This document shows positions 52,498 to 61,715 of a stretch of 64,000 nt of DNA, piece after piece. The stretch comes from BAIKAL-G1 sp943370385 (GTDB lineage: Bacteria > Cyanobacteriota > Cyanobacteriia > PCC-6307 > Cyanobiaceae), in NCBI GenBank assembly GCA_943370385.1, contig CALRQT020000003.1, positions 124,001 through 188,000 on the forward strand. Reading direction: 5' to 3'. Position 1 is the first letter of the stretch; the number at the start of each line of letters is the position of its first letter. A program made the position numbers and the translations under genes. Under the pieces are notes generated by a model that ran no database searches, was not told where the DNA came from, and saw only the letters and a list, made by a program, of their open reading frames with translations.

Positions 52498-54408
52498 TCA
52501 GACCGCAACCGGTTGGCGCTGGAGCGAGGCGCCGTAGCGCTCCAGGATCCGCTGGGCCATCTGGGGTGGGGTAAGACCCAGGCTCTGCTTGCTCTCGTCC
52601 GGGCTGGCGTGGTCCACCAGCACATCGGGGATGCCGATGCGCAGCACGGGCACGAGCACGTCGAGGTCGTTGAGGGCTTCCACCACGGCAGCACCGAAGC
52701 CCCCCGCCAAGGCCCCCTCCTCCATGGTCACGACCCGGCCGATGCGGCGGGCCATCGGCGCAATCAGGGCCTGGTCGAGGGGACGCAGGAAGCGGGCATT
52801 GATCACCGCGGCCCGCACGCCGCTCTCCTGCAGCAGGCCGGCGGTGGCCATGGCGGGAGCCACCATCGAGCCATAGGCCACGATCAGCAGGTCGTCGCCA
52901 TCGCTGAGCACCTCACCGCGGCCGATTTCCAGCTGCTCCCAGCCCTCTTCGGCCAGGGGCACGCCTTCGCCTTCACCCCGGGGAATCCGCAGGGCACAGG
53001 GGCCGTTGTGGTGGATGGCGGTGACGAGCATGCGTTGCAGCTCGGCCTCATCCTTGGGCGCCATCACCGTGAAGTTGGGCACGCAGCGCAGGTAACTGAT
53101 GTCGTACTGGCCCTGGTGGGTGGGGCCATCGGCGCCGACGATGCCGGCCCGATCGAGCACGAAGGTGACCGGCAGCTTCTGGATGCCCACGTCGTGAATC
53201 AATTGGTCGTAGGCCCGCTGCAGGAAGGTGCTGTAGATCGCCACCACGGGGCGCAAGCCCTCACAGGCCATGCCCGCCGCCATGGTGACGGCGTGTTGCT
53301 CGGCGATGCCCACATCGAAATACTGCTTGGGCAGGGCCTTCTCGAGCAGGTCGAGGCCCGTGCCGGTGGCCATGGCGGCGGTGATGCCCACCACCCGGGG
53401 ATCCTGTTCGCACAGCTTCACCAGGGTCTGGCCAAACACCTTGCTGTAGCTGGGTGGTTTCGGCTTGCTGGAGGGGTAGGCCTTGCCGGTGGAAAGGTCA
53501 AAGGCCGATTGGGCGTGGTAGCCCACCTGGTCGGCTTCGGCGTAGGGGTAGCCCTTGCCCTTGGTGGTGGCCACGTGCACGAGCACGGGCCCTTCACAGC
53601 GATGGGCGGCCTGGAAGGTGCGCACCATCTCGCCGATGTTGTGGCCATCGATCGGGCCGATGTAGGTGAAGCCCAACTCCTCAAACACCGCGCCCACCTT
53701 GGGCACGGCCAGGCGGCGCATGCTGTCCTTGAGGCGCTCCAGTTCAACAGGGAGTTCGCCGTGCATAAAGGGGAGATGCTTCACCGCCTCTTCGGCGCTG
53801 CCGGAGAGGAACTGCACCGGCGGACTCAGCCGCATGCGATTCAGATAGGTGGAGAGGGCGCCCACCGGCGGTGAGATCGACATGTCGTTGTCGTTCAGCA
53901 CCACCATCAGCCGGGTCTTGGGCAGGTGGCCGGCGTGGTTGATGGCCTCAAGGGCCATGCCGCCGGTGAGGGCGCCATCGCCGATCACCGCCACCGATTT
54001 GAAGCTTTGGCCCAGCTGGTCCCGGGCCAGGGCCATGCCCAGGGCCGCCGAGATGCTGGTGGAGGCGTGGCCGGCGCCGAAGTGGTCAAAAACGCTCTCG
54101 CTGCGCTTGAGGTAGCCCGCCACGCCGTCCTTCTGGCGCAGGCTGTCAAAGCTGTTGTAGCGGCCGGTCACCAGCTTGTGGGGATAGGCCTGGTGGCCCA
54201 CATCCCACACCACCCGGTCGTGGTCGAGGTCGAGGGTTTGGTAGAGGGCCAGGGTCAGTTCGACCACGCCCAGGCCAGGGCCCAGGTGGCCCCCACTGGT
54301 GGAGACCACCTGCAAATGGCGCTCGCGGATCTGGCGGGCAATCCCTTCGAGCTCGGCGGTGCTGAGGCCATGCAGCTGATTCGGATGATTCAGCTCGCTG
54401 AGATGCAT
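52498..54408 (-). CDS. dxs: 1-deoxy-D-xylulose-5-phosphate synthase
   Basis: A 636-residue protein: TSGGHLGPGLGVVELTLAL, VIGDGALTGGMALEAIN and VVLNDNDMSIS (thiamine diphosphate/Mg2+ site), DVGIAEQHAVTMAAGMA, DRAGIVGADGPTHQG and a transketolase C-domain. First step of the MEP isoprenoid pathway (pyruvate + glyceraldehyde-3-phosphate). Divergent from ilvA. Confidence 0.97.
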   Translation of the reverse strand: MHLSELNHPNQLHGLSTAELEGIARQIRERHLQVVSTSGGHLGPGLGVVELTLALYQTLDLDHDRVVWDVGHQAYPHKLVTGRYNSFDSLRQKDGVAGYLKRSESVFDHFGAGHASTSISAALGMALARDQLGQSFKSVAVIGDGALTGGMALEAINHAGHLPKTRLMVVLNDNDMSISPPVGALSTYLNRMRLSPPVQFLSGSAEEAVKHLPFMHGELPVELERLKDSMRRLAVPKVGAVFEELGFTYIGPIDGHNIGEMVRTFQAAHRCEGPVLVHVATTKGKGYPYAEADQVGYHAQSAFDLSTGKAYPSSKPKPPSYSKVFGQTLVKLCEQDPRVVGITAAMATGTGLDLLEKALPKQYFDVGIAEQHAVTMAAGMACEGLRPVVAIYSTFLQRAYDQLIHDVGIQKLPVTFVLDRAGIVGADGPTHQGQYDISYLRCVPNFTVMAPKDEAELQRMLVTAIHHNGPCALRIPRGEGEGVPLAEEGWEQLEIGRGEVLSDGDDLLIVAYGSMVAPAMATAGLLQESGVRAAVINARFLRPLDQALIAPMARRIGRVVTMEEGALAGGFGAAVVEALNDLDVLVPVLRIGIPDVLVDHASPDESKQSLGLTPPQMAQRILERYGASLQRQPVAV

Positions 54409-54555
54409 GCCCCATGCCTTCGTTGGGGTTCAATCTACGCCGAGCGCCCGTTGGATCGGCGTCAACGGTCACGCTTCCAGCCCGGAGCAGCGCCCATCGG
54501 CTCGCAAGCGGCACCAGCCCTGAGCCGGCGCCTGGGCAATTGCCAAACTGGGGCG

Positions 54556-56217
54556 ATGAGCAGCGATCCCCAGCCCCAGCCCCCTGGCGACGACGCCCCA
54601 ACCCCGCTCGCCAGTCCCCTTTCCGGGGCGGTGGAGCCCTGCGGCGACATGCTGCAGCGGATCCTGCGGGCCCGGGTTTACGACGTGGCGATCGAATCGC
54701 CCCTCGATCCGGCGCCCAACCTGTCGCGGCGCCTGGGCAACAACGTGCTGCTCAAGCGGGAAGACCTCCAGCCCGTGTTCAGCTTCAAGCTGCGCGGCGC
54801 CTACAACAAGATGGCGGGTCTCTCCGCCGCGGAACTGGAGCGGGGCGTGATCGCCGCCAGCGCCGGCAACCACGCCCAGGGGGTGGCCCTGGCCGCCCAG
54901 CGGCTGGGATGCAAGGCGGTGATCGTGATGCCAGTCACCACCCCGGAGATGAAGGTGCGGGCGGTGGCCTCCCGGGGGGCCGAGGTGGTGCTCCATGGCG
55001 ACACCTACGACGCCGCCTATGGCGAAGCCCGCCGCCTGGAGCAGGAGCGCAGGCTCAGCTTCATCCATCCCTTTGATGATCCCGACGTGATCGCCGGCCA
55101 GGGCACGATCGGCCTGGAGATCCTGCGCCAGTGCTCGGCGCCGCCAGACGTGATTTACGTGGCGGTGGGCGGCGGCGGCCTGATCGCCGGCATCGCCACC
55201 TATGTCAAAAGCCTCTGGCCCCAGGTGCGCATCGTCGGGGTGGAGCCCAGCGATGCCGATGCCATGACCCGCTCCCTGGCCGCCGGCCAGCGGGTGCGGC
55301 TGGAGGCGGTGGGTCTGTTCGCCGATGGCGTGGCCGTGAAGGAGGTGGGCGAGCAGACCTTTGCCCTGGCCCAGCGCCATGTCGATGCCATGGTCACGGT
55401 GGACACGGACGCCATCTGCGCGGCGATCAAGGACGTGTTTGAGGACACCCGCTCGATCCTCGAGCCCGCCGGCGCCCTGGCCGTGGCTGGCATGAAGGCC
55501 GACATCGAGCAGCGGGGTCTGCGGGGCCAAACCCTGGTGGCGGTGGCCTGCGGCGCCAACATGAATTTCGATCGGCTGCGCTTTGTGGCCGAACGGGCCG
55601 AGCTGGGCGAACAGCGCGAAGCGATGTTGGCGGTGGAGATTCCAGAGCAGCCGGGCAGCCTGCGGCGCTTTTGCAGTCTGCTGGGCCAACGCAGCCTCAC
55701 CGAATTCAGCTACCGGCTAGCCGATCCCCGCCTGGCCCACATCTTTGTGGGGGTGCAAACCCAGGGCCCCGCCGACACGGCGGCCCTAATCGCCAGCTTG
55801 GAGCAGGCGGGCTTTGGCTGCCTCGACCTCAGTGGCAACGAGCTCGCCAAGCTGCACCTACGCCACATGGTGGGGGGCCGCTTGCCGGCCAGTGCCGGCT
55901 CGGCCCTGGGGCTCGGCCAGGAGCTGCTCTATCGCTTTGAATTTCCGGAGCGGCCCGGCGCCCTGATGGCCTTTGTGAACAGCCTGCAAGCCAGCTGGAA
56001 CATCAGCATTTTTCACTACCGCAACCACGGCGCCGATGTCGGCCGCATCGTGGTGGGGGTGCAGGTGCCCCCGGCCGAACAGGAGCAATGGCAAGGGTTC
56101 CTGGCCAGCCTGGCCTACCGCTACTGGGATGAATCCGCCAACCCCGCCTATGCCCTGTTCCTCGGCGATCGCCAGACGCCCCTGCAGGCGCTGGTGCCAG
56201 CAGGGCCGGTGGGATAA
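54556..56217 (+). CDS. ilvA: Threonine dehydratase (deaminase)
   Basis: A 553-residue protein. PLP domain: SFKLRGAYNKM with the Schiff-base Lys, SAGNHAQGVALAAQRLG, VGGGGLIAGIATYVK, ACGANMNFDRLR. Two C-terminal ACT-like regulatory repeats (EIPEQPGSLRRFC, EFPERPGALMAFV), typical of the isoleucine-inhibited biosynthetic form. Converts threonine to 2-oxobutanoate for isoleucine. ATG at 54556. Confidence 0.96.
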   Translation: MSSDPQPQPPGDDAPTPLASPLSGAVEPCGDMLQRILRARVYDVAIESPLDPAPNLSRRLGNNVLLKREDLQPVFSFKLRGAYNKMAGLSAAELERGVIAASAGNHAQGVALAAQRLGCKAVIVMPVTTPEMKVRAVASRGAEVVLHGDTYDAAYGEARRLEQERRLSFIHPFDDPDVIAGQGTIGLEILRQCSAPPDVIYVAVGGGGLIAGIATYVKSLWPQVRIVGVEPSDADAMTRSLAAGQRVRLEAVGLFADGVAVKEVGEQTFALAQRHVDAMVTVDTDAICAAIKDVFEDTRSILEPAGALAVAGMKADIEQRGLRGQTLVAVACGANMNFDRLRFVAERAELGEQREAMLAVEIPEQPGSLRRFCSLLGQRSLTEFSYRLADPRLAHIFVGVQTQGPADTAALIASLEQAGFGCLDLSGNELAKLHLRHMVGGRLPASAGSALGLGQELLYRFEFPERPGALMAFVNSLQASWNISIFHYRNHGADVGRIVVGVQVPPAEQEQWQGFLASLAYRYWDESANPAYALFLGDRQTPLQALVPAGPVG

Positions 56218-56247
56218 CTTGCGCCCATCCCTGCGCTGGAGCCGCTG

Positions 56248-57018
56248 ATGCCCAGCCCTGAGCCCTCCCTGCCGGGGCCTGCGCCGCTTGAGACCGACGA
56301 ATCCAGGCCCTTGCCGGAGGTCGTTTCGGCAGCCCCATCGCCGCTGCCTGGCCGGCAACTGTCCTTGCCGGCCAGGCTCGAGGCGATCCTTTACTTGAAG
56401 GGGAAGCCCCTCACCCTGGGGGACCTGGCCGAGATCGCGGCGGTGCCCCGGGAGGAGGCCGAACTGGCCCTGATCACCCTGATGGCCGACTACGCCCACC
56501 GGGACACGGCCCTGGAGATCCGCCAGGAGGGCCAGCGCTACGGCCTGCAGCTGCGCGACAGCCTCGGCGATTTGGTGCAAAGCCTGCTGCCGGTGGACCT
56601 CTCCACCGCCGCCCTGCGCACCCTGGCCACGATCGCCCTCAAAAAACGGATCCTGCAGTCGGATCTGGTGGAGCTGCGCGGCTCCGGCGCCTACGACCAC
56701 ATCAAGGAGCTGCTGGCCCAGAACTTCATCGAACGCAAGCGCCAAAGCGAAGGCCGCTCCTTCTGGCTGAGCCTCAGCGAAAAGTTCCACCGCACCTTTG
56801 CCGTCACCACCGTGGCGGGACCGGCCCGGCCCCGCGGCCCGAGCGCCAGCAAGGCCAAGGCCAAAGCCGCGGATGCCGAAAGCGAAGACACCGGCCTAGA
56901 GGCTGCTGGCCTGGACGCCCAGGGCCCAGGGCCCCTCGGCGCGACAGTCGTCGGCGTCCCCGATTCCCAACCAGAAGACCTGGACCCTGGGAACAGCGCC
57001 TGGGAAACGCCCTTCTAG
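56248..57018 (+). CDS. scpB: Segregation and condensation protein B
   Basis: A 256-residue protein with a Pro-rich N-terminus (~45 residues), then two winged-helix units: LEAILYLKGKPLTLGDLAEI and LRTLATIALKKRILQSDLVE, LRGSGAYDHIKELL, then GRSFWLSLSEKFHRTF. Partner of SMC-ScpA in chromosome organisation. The ~60-residue tail is low complexity. Confidence 0.9.
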   Translation: MPSPEPSLPGPAPLETDESRPLPEVVSAAPSPLPGRQLSLPARLEAILYLKGKPLTLGDLAEIAAVPREEAELALITLMADYAHRDTALEIRQEGQRYGLQLRDSLGDLVQSLLPVDLSTAALRTLATIALKKRILQSDLVELRGSGAYDHIKELLAQNFIERKRQSEGRSFWLSLSEKFHRTFAVTTVAGPARPRGPSASKAKAKAADAESEDTGLEAAGLDAQGPGPLGATVVGVPDSQPEDLDPGNSAWETPF

Positions 57019-57118
57019 GCAGCTCGCCCAACAATGGCCCGCTCGCCTGCTAGGGGGAGCCTCGACCCGCCTGGTCTGACTGCATAGAGTCGGGCCACTG
57101 AACGAATGCCCCTCCTCC

Positions 57119-57412
57119 ATGGATGCCGTGAGCCTGCTGCTGAACGTGCTGGTCCGCACCCTGTCGATTTATTCGCTGATCCTGCTGGTGCGGGTGTTGC
57201 TGAGCTGGTTCCCCAACCTGGATTGGGGCAATCCCGTGCTCTCCACGGTGAGTTCGATCACCGACCCCTATCTCAATGCCTTCCGCGGCCTAATCCCACC
57301 CCTGGGTGGCCTGGATCTCTCGGCGATTGTGGCCTTTCTTGCCTTGAACCTGGCCCAGCAACTGCTCGGCAGCGTGAGCTCAAACCTGATGGGCGGAAGC
57401 TTCGGCGTCTAG
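57119..57412 (+). CDS. YggT/YlmG family membrane protein
   Basis: 97 residues, two membrane helices with the conserved LLVRVLLSWFPNLDWGNPV and SITDPYLNAFRGLIPPLGGLD motifs. Cyanobacterial and plastid YlmG homologs act in nucleoid or membrane organisation and in cytochrome b6f assembly. ATG at 57119. Confidence 0.9.
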   Translation: MDAVSLLLNVLVRTLSIYSLILLVRVLLSWFPNLDWGNPVLSTVSSITDPYLNAFRGLIPPLGGLDLSAIVAFLALNLAQQLLGSVSSNLMGGSFGV

Positions 57413-57452
57413 GGCAGGCCGGCAGCCAGTTCCCTTGATCCACGCCAGGAAC

Positions 57453-58004
57453 TCAATTCGCCGCTAGGGCCTGCTCGAGGGGCAACAGTTCATCGTCCTC
57501 CCCCGCCCGGGTCCGCACCGGAGCACTGAACCCCTTGGCCTTGGCGTGGCTCACCTGCAGGGGTCCGGGGGTGCCTGCCGGCACGGACAGGCGCAGGGCA
57601 AAGGTGGAAACACCCGGCGGCACATCCCCAATCGAGCCCACCCGCGAGCGGTTTTGGAGCACGGGCTCGCCGCTGGAATCGAGGATCTGGGCGAAGACAT
57701 CGGTGTCGACCACCGGCCGCTTGCCGGGGTTGACCACCTCACCCCGCAGGGCATAGCAACTGGCACCGCTGGGACGCTTCTGCTCCGGCTGGGCGCCCAC
57801 ATCCGCTTCGGGGCAGGGCTCCAGCCGGATCTCCTGCACCACTAGGTCACTGGCCCAGGCGCCGGCAGGCACCAGAACGAGGGCGACCAGCACGGCCCCA
57901 GCCAACCCCAAGCCGGCCCTCACGGGCCACTCAGGCAGCAACCGGCCTAGGGCAACCGCCGCCGCCACCCAAGCCCTGGAAACCCACTGCGCCGCCTGAC
58001 TCAC
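57453..58004 (-). CDS. Exported or anchored protein of unknown function (FxLYD-like)
   Basis: A 183-residue protein with an N-terminal membrane or signal segment (VRAGLGLAGAVLVALVLVPA, ending AWAS), then a beta-sandwich-like domain (YALRGEVVNPGKRPVVDTDV, GEPVLQNRSRVGSI, GVSTFALRLSV) as in FxLYD-type proteins. Function unknown. ATG overlaps the mazG-like stop by 4 nt. Confidence 0.7.
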   Translation of the reverse strand: MSQAAQWVSRAWVAAAVALGRLLPEWPVRAGLGLAGAVLVALVLVPAGAWASDLVVQEIRLEPCPEADVGAQPEQKRPSGASCYALRGEVVNPGKRPVVDTDVFAQILDSSGEPVLQNRSRVGSIGDVPPGVSTFALRLSVPAGTPGPLQVSHAKAKGFSAPVRTRAGEDDELLPLEQALAAN

Positions 58005-58330
58005 CGCTGATCGCCACTGCCTGCGATCACGTTACGGGCGGCCCGGCTGGCGAGCTTCTCCAAATTGGCGCGGGCAATCGAGTCGAGGTCAAAACCCAAT
58101 TCACTGGCCAACTGGGCCACGTACCAGAGCACATCCCCCAGTTCCAGCTTGAGGCTTTCGCGCACCGGATCGCTGAAAACGCCGTCGTCGTCGCGGATCA
58201 CCTTTTTGACCTTGTCGGCCACTTCGCCCGCCTCGCCGCAAAGTCCCAGGGTGGGATAGATGGGGTTGGAGCCCACCTCGGGGTAGCGGGCCGTGGCCCT
58301 GGCCCCCTGCTGGTACTGGTTGAGGTCCAT
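58001..58330 (-). CDS. MazG-like nucleotide pyrophosphohydrolase
   Basis: A 109-residue protein: LGLCGEAGEVADKVKKVIRD and LKLELGDVLWYVAQLASELG give the E-x-x-E ... E-x-x-D Mg2+ site of all-alpha NTP pyrophosphatases. Likely removes abnormal dNTPs. Divergent from pyk (26-bp gap). Confidence 0.9.
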   Translation of the reverse strand: MDLNQYQQGARATARYPEVGSNPIYPTLGLCGEAGEVADKVKKVIRDDDGVFSDPVRESLKLELGDVLWYVAQLASELGFDLDSIARANLEKLASRAARNVIAGSGDQR

Positions 58331-58356
58331 GGTGCGGCCAGGGGCGGAGGTGCTGG

Positions 58357-59817
58357 ATGGTAGTTTCCGACTTGACTTTGGCCCCGCCGATGGCCCTCCC
58401 CGATCTGACGCGTCGCACCAAGATCGTGGCCACCATCGGCCCCGCCACCGAATCGCCCGAACGGTTGCGGGAGTTGGTGCTAGCGGGTGCCACCACCTTC
58501 CGGCTCAATTTTTCCCACGGCGACCACTCCGAACACGCCGCCCGCATCGAGACGATCCGGGCCGTGGCCAAGGAGCTGGGCACCCACATCGGCATCCTCC
58601 AAGACCTCCAAGGTCCCAAGATCCGCCTGGGTCGCTTTGCCGAGGGGCCGATCACCCTGGCCAATGGCGATCCCTTTGCCCTCACCGCCCGGGAGGTGAG
58701 CTGCAACAAATCCATCGCCACGGTCACCTACGACAACCTGGCCCAGGAGGTCACCCCCGGCAGCCGCATCCTGCTCGATGACGGCCGGGTCGAAATGGTC
58801 GTGGAGTCCGTCGACACGGTGGAGCAGACCCTGCACTGCCGCGTCACCGTGGGCGGGGTGCTCTCCAATAACAAGGGGGTGAATTTCCCCGATGTGCAGC
58901 TCTCGATCCGGGCGCTCACCGACAAGGACCGGGAAGACCTGATCTTTGGCCTGGCCCACGACGTCGATTGGGTGGCCCTCAGCTTTGTGCGCAATCCCTC
59001 CGACATGGAGGAGATCAAGGCCCTGATCAAGAGCCATGGCCACACCACTCCGGTGGTGGCCAAGATCGAAAAATTCGAGGCCATCGAGCAAATCGACGCG
59101 ATCTTGCCCCTCTGCGATGGCGTGATGGTGGCCCGGGGCGACCTGGGCGTGGAAATGCCAGCCGAAGAAGTGCCGTTGCTACAGAAGGAACTGATCCGCA
59201 AGGCCAACAGCCTCGGCATTCCGATCATCACGGCCACCCAGATGCTCGATTCGATGGCCTCCTGCCCCCGGCCCACCCGGGCTGAGGTCAGCGATGTGGC
59301 CAACGCCATCCTCGATGGCACCGATGCGGTGATGCTCTCCAACGAAACCGCCGTGGGCGATTACCCGGTGGAGGCCGTGGCCACGATGAGCACGATTGCC
59401 CGCCGCATCGAGCGCGATTACCCCCTGCGCTCGGTCGACAGTCGCATGGCTTCCACGATCCCCAACGCCATCAGCCAGGCGGTGAGCACGATCGCCCGCC
59501 AATTGGAAGCCGCCGCGATTTTCACCCTCACCAAGAGCGGCGCCACGGCCCGGAACGTCAGTAAATTCCGCCCGTCGACCCCGATCCTGGCCGTCACCAG
59601 CGATGGCGCCGTCGCCCGCCAGTTGCAACTGGTTTGGGGCGTTAGCCCCCTGGTTGTGGCCGAGCAGGCCAACGATGGCAGCACCTTCGACGTGGCCATG
59701 GATGTGGCCCGCACCATGGGCGTGCTTCGCAGCGGCGATCTGGTCGTCGAGACGGCCGGCACCCTCAGCGGCGTCAGTGGATCCACCGATCTGATCAAGG
59801 TCGGGATTGTCGCCTAG
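58357..59817 (+). CDS. pyk: Pyruvate kinase
   Basis: A 486-residue protein: RRTKIVATIGPATESPERL, LNFSHGDHSEH, LQDLQGPKIRLG, VVAKIEKFEAIE, VARGDLGVEMP, ITATQMLDSMASCPRPTRAE. Final step of glycolysis. GGAGGTGCTGG just upstream supports ATG at 58357; ATG at 58390 would give the shorter classical start. Confidence 0.97.
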   Translation: MVVSDLTLAPPMALPDLTRRTKIVATIGPATESPERLRELVLAGATTFRLNFSHGDHSEHAARIETIRAVAKELGTHIGILQDLQGPKIRLGRFAEGPITLANGDPFALTAREVSCNKSIATVTYDNLAQEVTPGSRILLDDGRVEMVVESVDTVEQTLHCRVTVGGVLSNNKGVNFPDVQLSIRALTDKDREDLIFGLAHDVDWVALSFVRNPSDMEEIKALIKSHGHTTPVVAKIEKFEAIEQIDAILPLCDGVMVARGDLGVEMPAEEVPLLQKELIRKANSLGIPIITATQMLDSMASCPRPTRAEVSDVANAILDGTDAVMLSNETAVGDYPVEAVATMSTIARRIERDYPLRSVDSRMASTIPNAISQAVSTIARQLEAAAIFTLTKSGATARNVSKFRPSTPILAVTSDGAVARQLQLVWGVSPLVVAEQANDGSTFDVAMDVARTMGVLRSGDLVVETAGTLSGVSGSTDLIKVGIVA

Positions 59818-59966
59818 GCAGGCTCAACCGGCTCCATTCCTCGGTCGCTCCGCCCGATCAGGGGCATTCCTCGGCGGGTGGGCCCGCAATCCCCCCCGGC
59901 CGCCAGCCATGCCAGCCATGGTGGTGACGGACAAGCATCCCCACCCTTACCCAGCCTTCCCGACTG

Positions 59967-61196
59967 ATGGCCTCGAAGCTGCCCCTGGGCGAAACGGTGG
60001 CGATGGCCCTCACCACCCTCAAGGCCAACCGGCTGCGCAGCCTGTTGACCATGCTCGGCATCGTCATTGGCAACGCCTCGGTGATCACCCTGGTGGGCAT
60101 CGGCAAGGGGGCCCAGAACCTGGCCGAGGGCCAGCTCAACACCCTGGGCGCCAACGTGCTGTTCGTGGTGCCCGGCAACAACGACACCCGGCGCCAGGGG
60201 ATTGATTTCCCGAAAACCCTGGTGCTGGAAGACGCCAAGGCCATCGCCGAGCAGGTGCCCAGCGTGCGCCGGGTCGTCCCCCAGATCACCCTCAATGAGG
60301 TGGTGCAAGCGGGGGCCCGCAGTTCCAGTAGTTCCGTCTCAGGCATCACCCCCGATTTCCTGCCGGTGCGCCGCTTTGAGGTGGCCCAGGGCCGCTTTCT
60401 GGGCCAGCAGGATCTCGAATCGGCCCGCAATGTGGTGGTGGTCGGCCCGGATCTGCGCAACAAATTGATGCCGGTCGGCTCGGCCCTCGGTCGCAGCCTG
60501 CGCATCCGGGACCAATCGTTCACGGTGATCGGGGTGCTCAAGCCCAAGGGGGCCGTGTTTGGCTCCAACCAGGACGAAAACGCCTACATCCCGATCACCA
60601 CCATGATCAGCAAGCTGAGTGGCCGCGACCCCACCTACGGGGTGAGCCTCAGCTTCATCAGCGTCGAAGCCCGCGATGACAACAGCACCGGCGCCGCCAA
60701 GTTCCAGATCACCAACCTGCTCCGCCAGCGCCACAGCATCCTGCGGGACGACGACTTTGCCGTGCGCTCCCAAAAAGATGCCCTCTCGATCGTGGGCACG
60801 ATTACCGGCGGTCTCACCTTGATGCTGGCAGCGATCGGCTCGATCTCCCTGCTGGTGGGCGGGATCGGCATCATGAACATCATGTTGGTGTCGGTGAGTG
60901 AACGCACCGCCGAGATCGGCCTGCGCAAGGCGGTGGGGGCCCGCAGTAGCGATGTGATGGCCCAGTTCCTGGTGGAATCGCTGGTGCTCTCCAGCCTGGG
61001 CGGGATCATCGGTAGCGCCGTGGGCCTGACAGCGATCACGGCCGTGGCCAGCTTCACGGCCCTGCCCGCGGCCATCGGCCTGTCCAGCGTGGTGGTCACC
61101 GTGGCGGTGTCCGGCTCGATTGGCCTGTTCTTCGGGGTGGTGCCGGCCCGGCGGGCAGCCCGGCTGGATCCGATCACGGCCCTGCGCAGCCTCTAA
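59967..61196 (+). CDS. MacB-type ABC transporter permease
   Basis: A 409-residue protein: N-terminal helix after LKANRLRSLLTMLGIVIGNAS, a periplasmic MacB core domain (residues ~45-270), then three helices with GGIGIMNIMLVSVSERTAEI, GLRKAVGARSSDVMAQFLVE and PARRAARLDPITALRSL. Such permeases pair with a separate ATPase, which is not in the window. Substrate unknown. Confidence 0.92.
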   Translation: MASKLPLGETVAMALTTLKANRLRSLLTMLGIVIGNASVITLVGIGKGAQNLAEGQLNTLGANVLFVVPGNNDTRRQGIDFPKTLVLEDAKAIAEQVPSVRRVVPQITLNEVVQAGARSSSSSVSGITPDFLPVRRFEVAQGRFLGQQDLESARNVVVVGPDLRNKLMPVGSALGRSLRIRDQSFTVIGVLKPKGAVFGSNQDENAYIPITTMISKLSGRDPTYGVSLSFISVEARDDNSTGAAKFQITNLLRQRHSILRDDDFAVRSQKDALSIVGTITGGLTLMLAAIGSISLLVGGIGIMNIMLVSVSERTAEIGLRKAVGARSSDVMAQFLVESLVLSSLGGIIGSAVGLTAITAVASFTALPAAIGLSSVVVTVAVSGSIGLFFGVVPARRAARLDPITALRSL

Positions 61197-61299
61197 CACC
61201 CTCCATGGCGGCCAGGGGCGGGGCCAGCGAACGAAGAAATCATTAAGAAGCCCAAAGCGTGTCGAATGGCACACATGGCCAGCAGGGGGCAATGGCTTG

Positions 61300-61626
61300 A
61301 TGGTTCATCGTTTTGAGGGGCATTCCTTGGGCCAGCTCTCCTGTGGCTACCGCAACGCCAGTGATCGCATGGTGATCCTGCGTTGCATCGGTCCCGAGGA
61401 GTTTTTTCTGGAACGGGTCGTGTTCCCCTTTGAGTTGCTCAGCTTTTGCGCCCCCGCCAGCGCCTCGGTGCAGATCTGGACCCATGGCCTGGGCGGACCG
61501 GAATTGATCGAATCGATCGATGTGGGCGAATTGGGTATCGAGATCGAACCCCAGAGCCCCAGCGAAGCCGGGGACCCCAATGCCCTGCTGGTGGCCGGGG
61601 GGGTTGAGGAGTGGTGCAAGGCATAG
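61300..61626 (+). CDS. DUF1830 family protein
   Basis: A 108-residue protein with CGYRNASDRMVILRCIGPEE, FFLERVVFPFELLSFCAPAS and the conserved IWTHGLGGPE. This is the usual small cyanobacterial DUF1830 protein of unknown function. Confidence 0.88.
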   Translation: MVHRFEGHSLGQLSCGYRNASDRMVILRCIGPEEFFLERVVFPFELLSFCAPASASVQIWTHGLGGPELIESIDVGELGIEIEPQSPSEAGDPNALLVAGGVEEWCKA

Positions 61627-61715
61627 GCCCGGGGCCTAGCTAGGGGCGAAAAAGCCACTGCCGACCGGCGCGAGCTTTACAGTTGTTCAAATTCAAGTCG
61701 CGGGTCCGCTCGGCC

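Noticed and set aside
53926..54555. Upstream extension of ilvA
   Set aside because: The open frame extends over the antisense of dxs; homology to threonine dehydratase begins only after the ATG at 54556.
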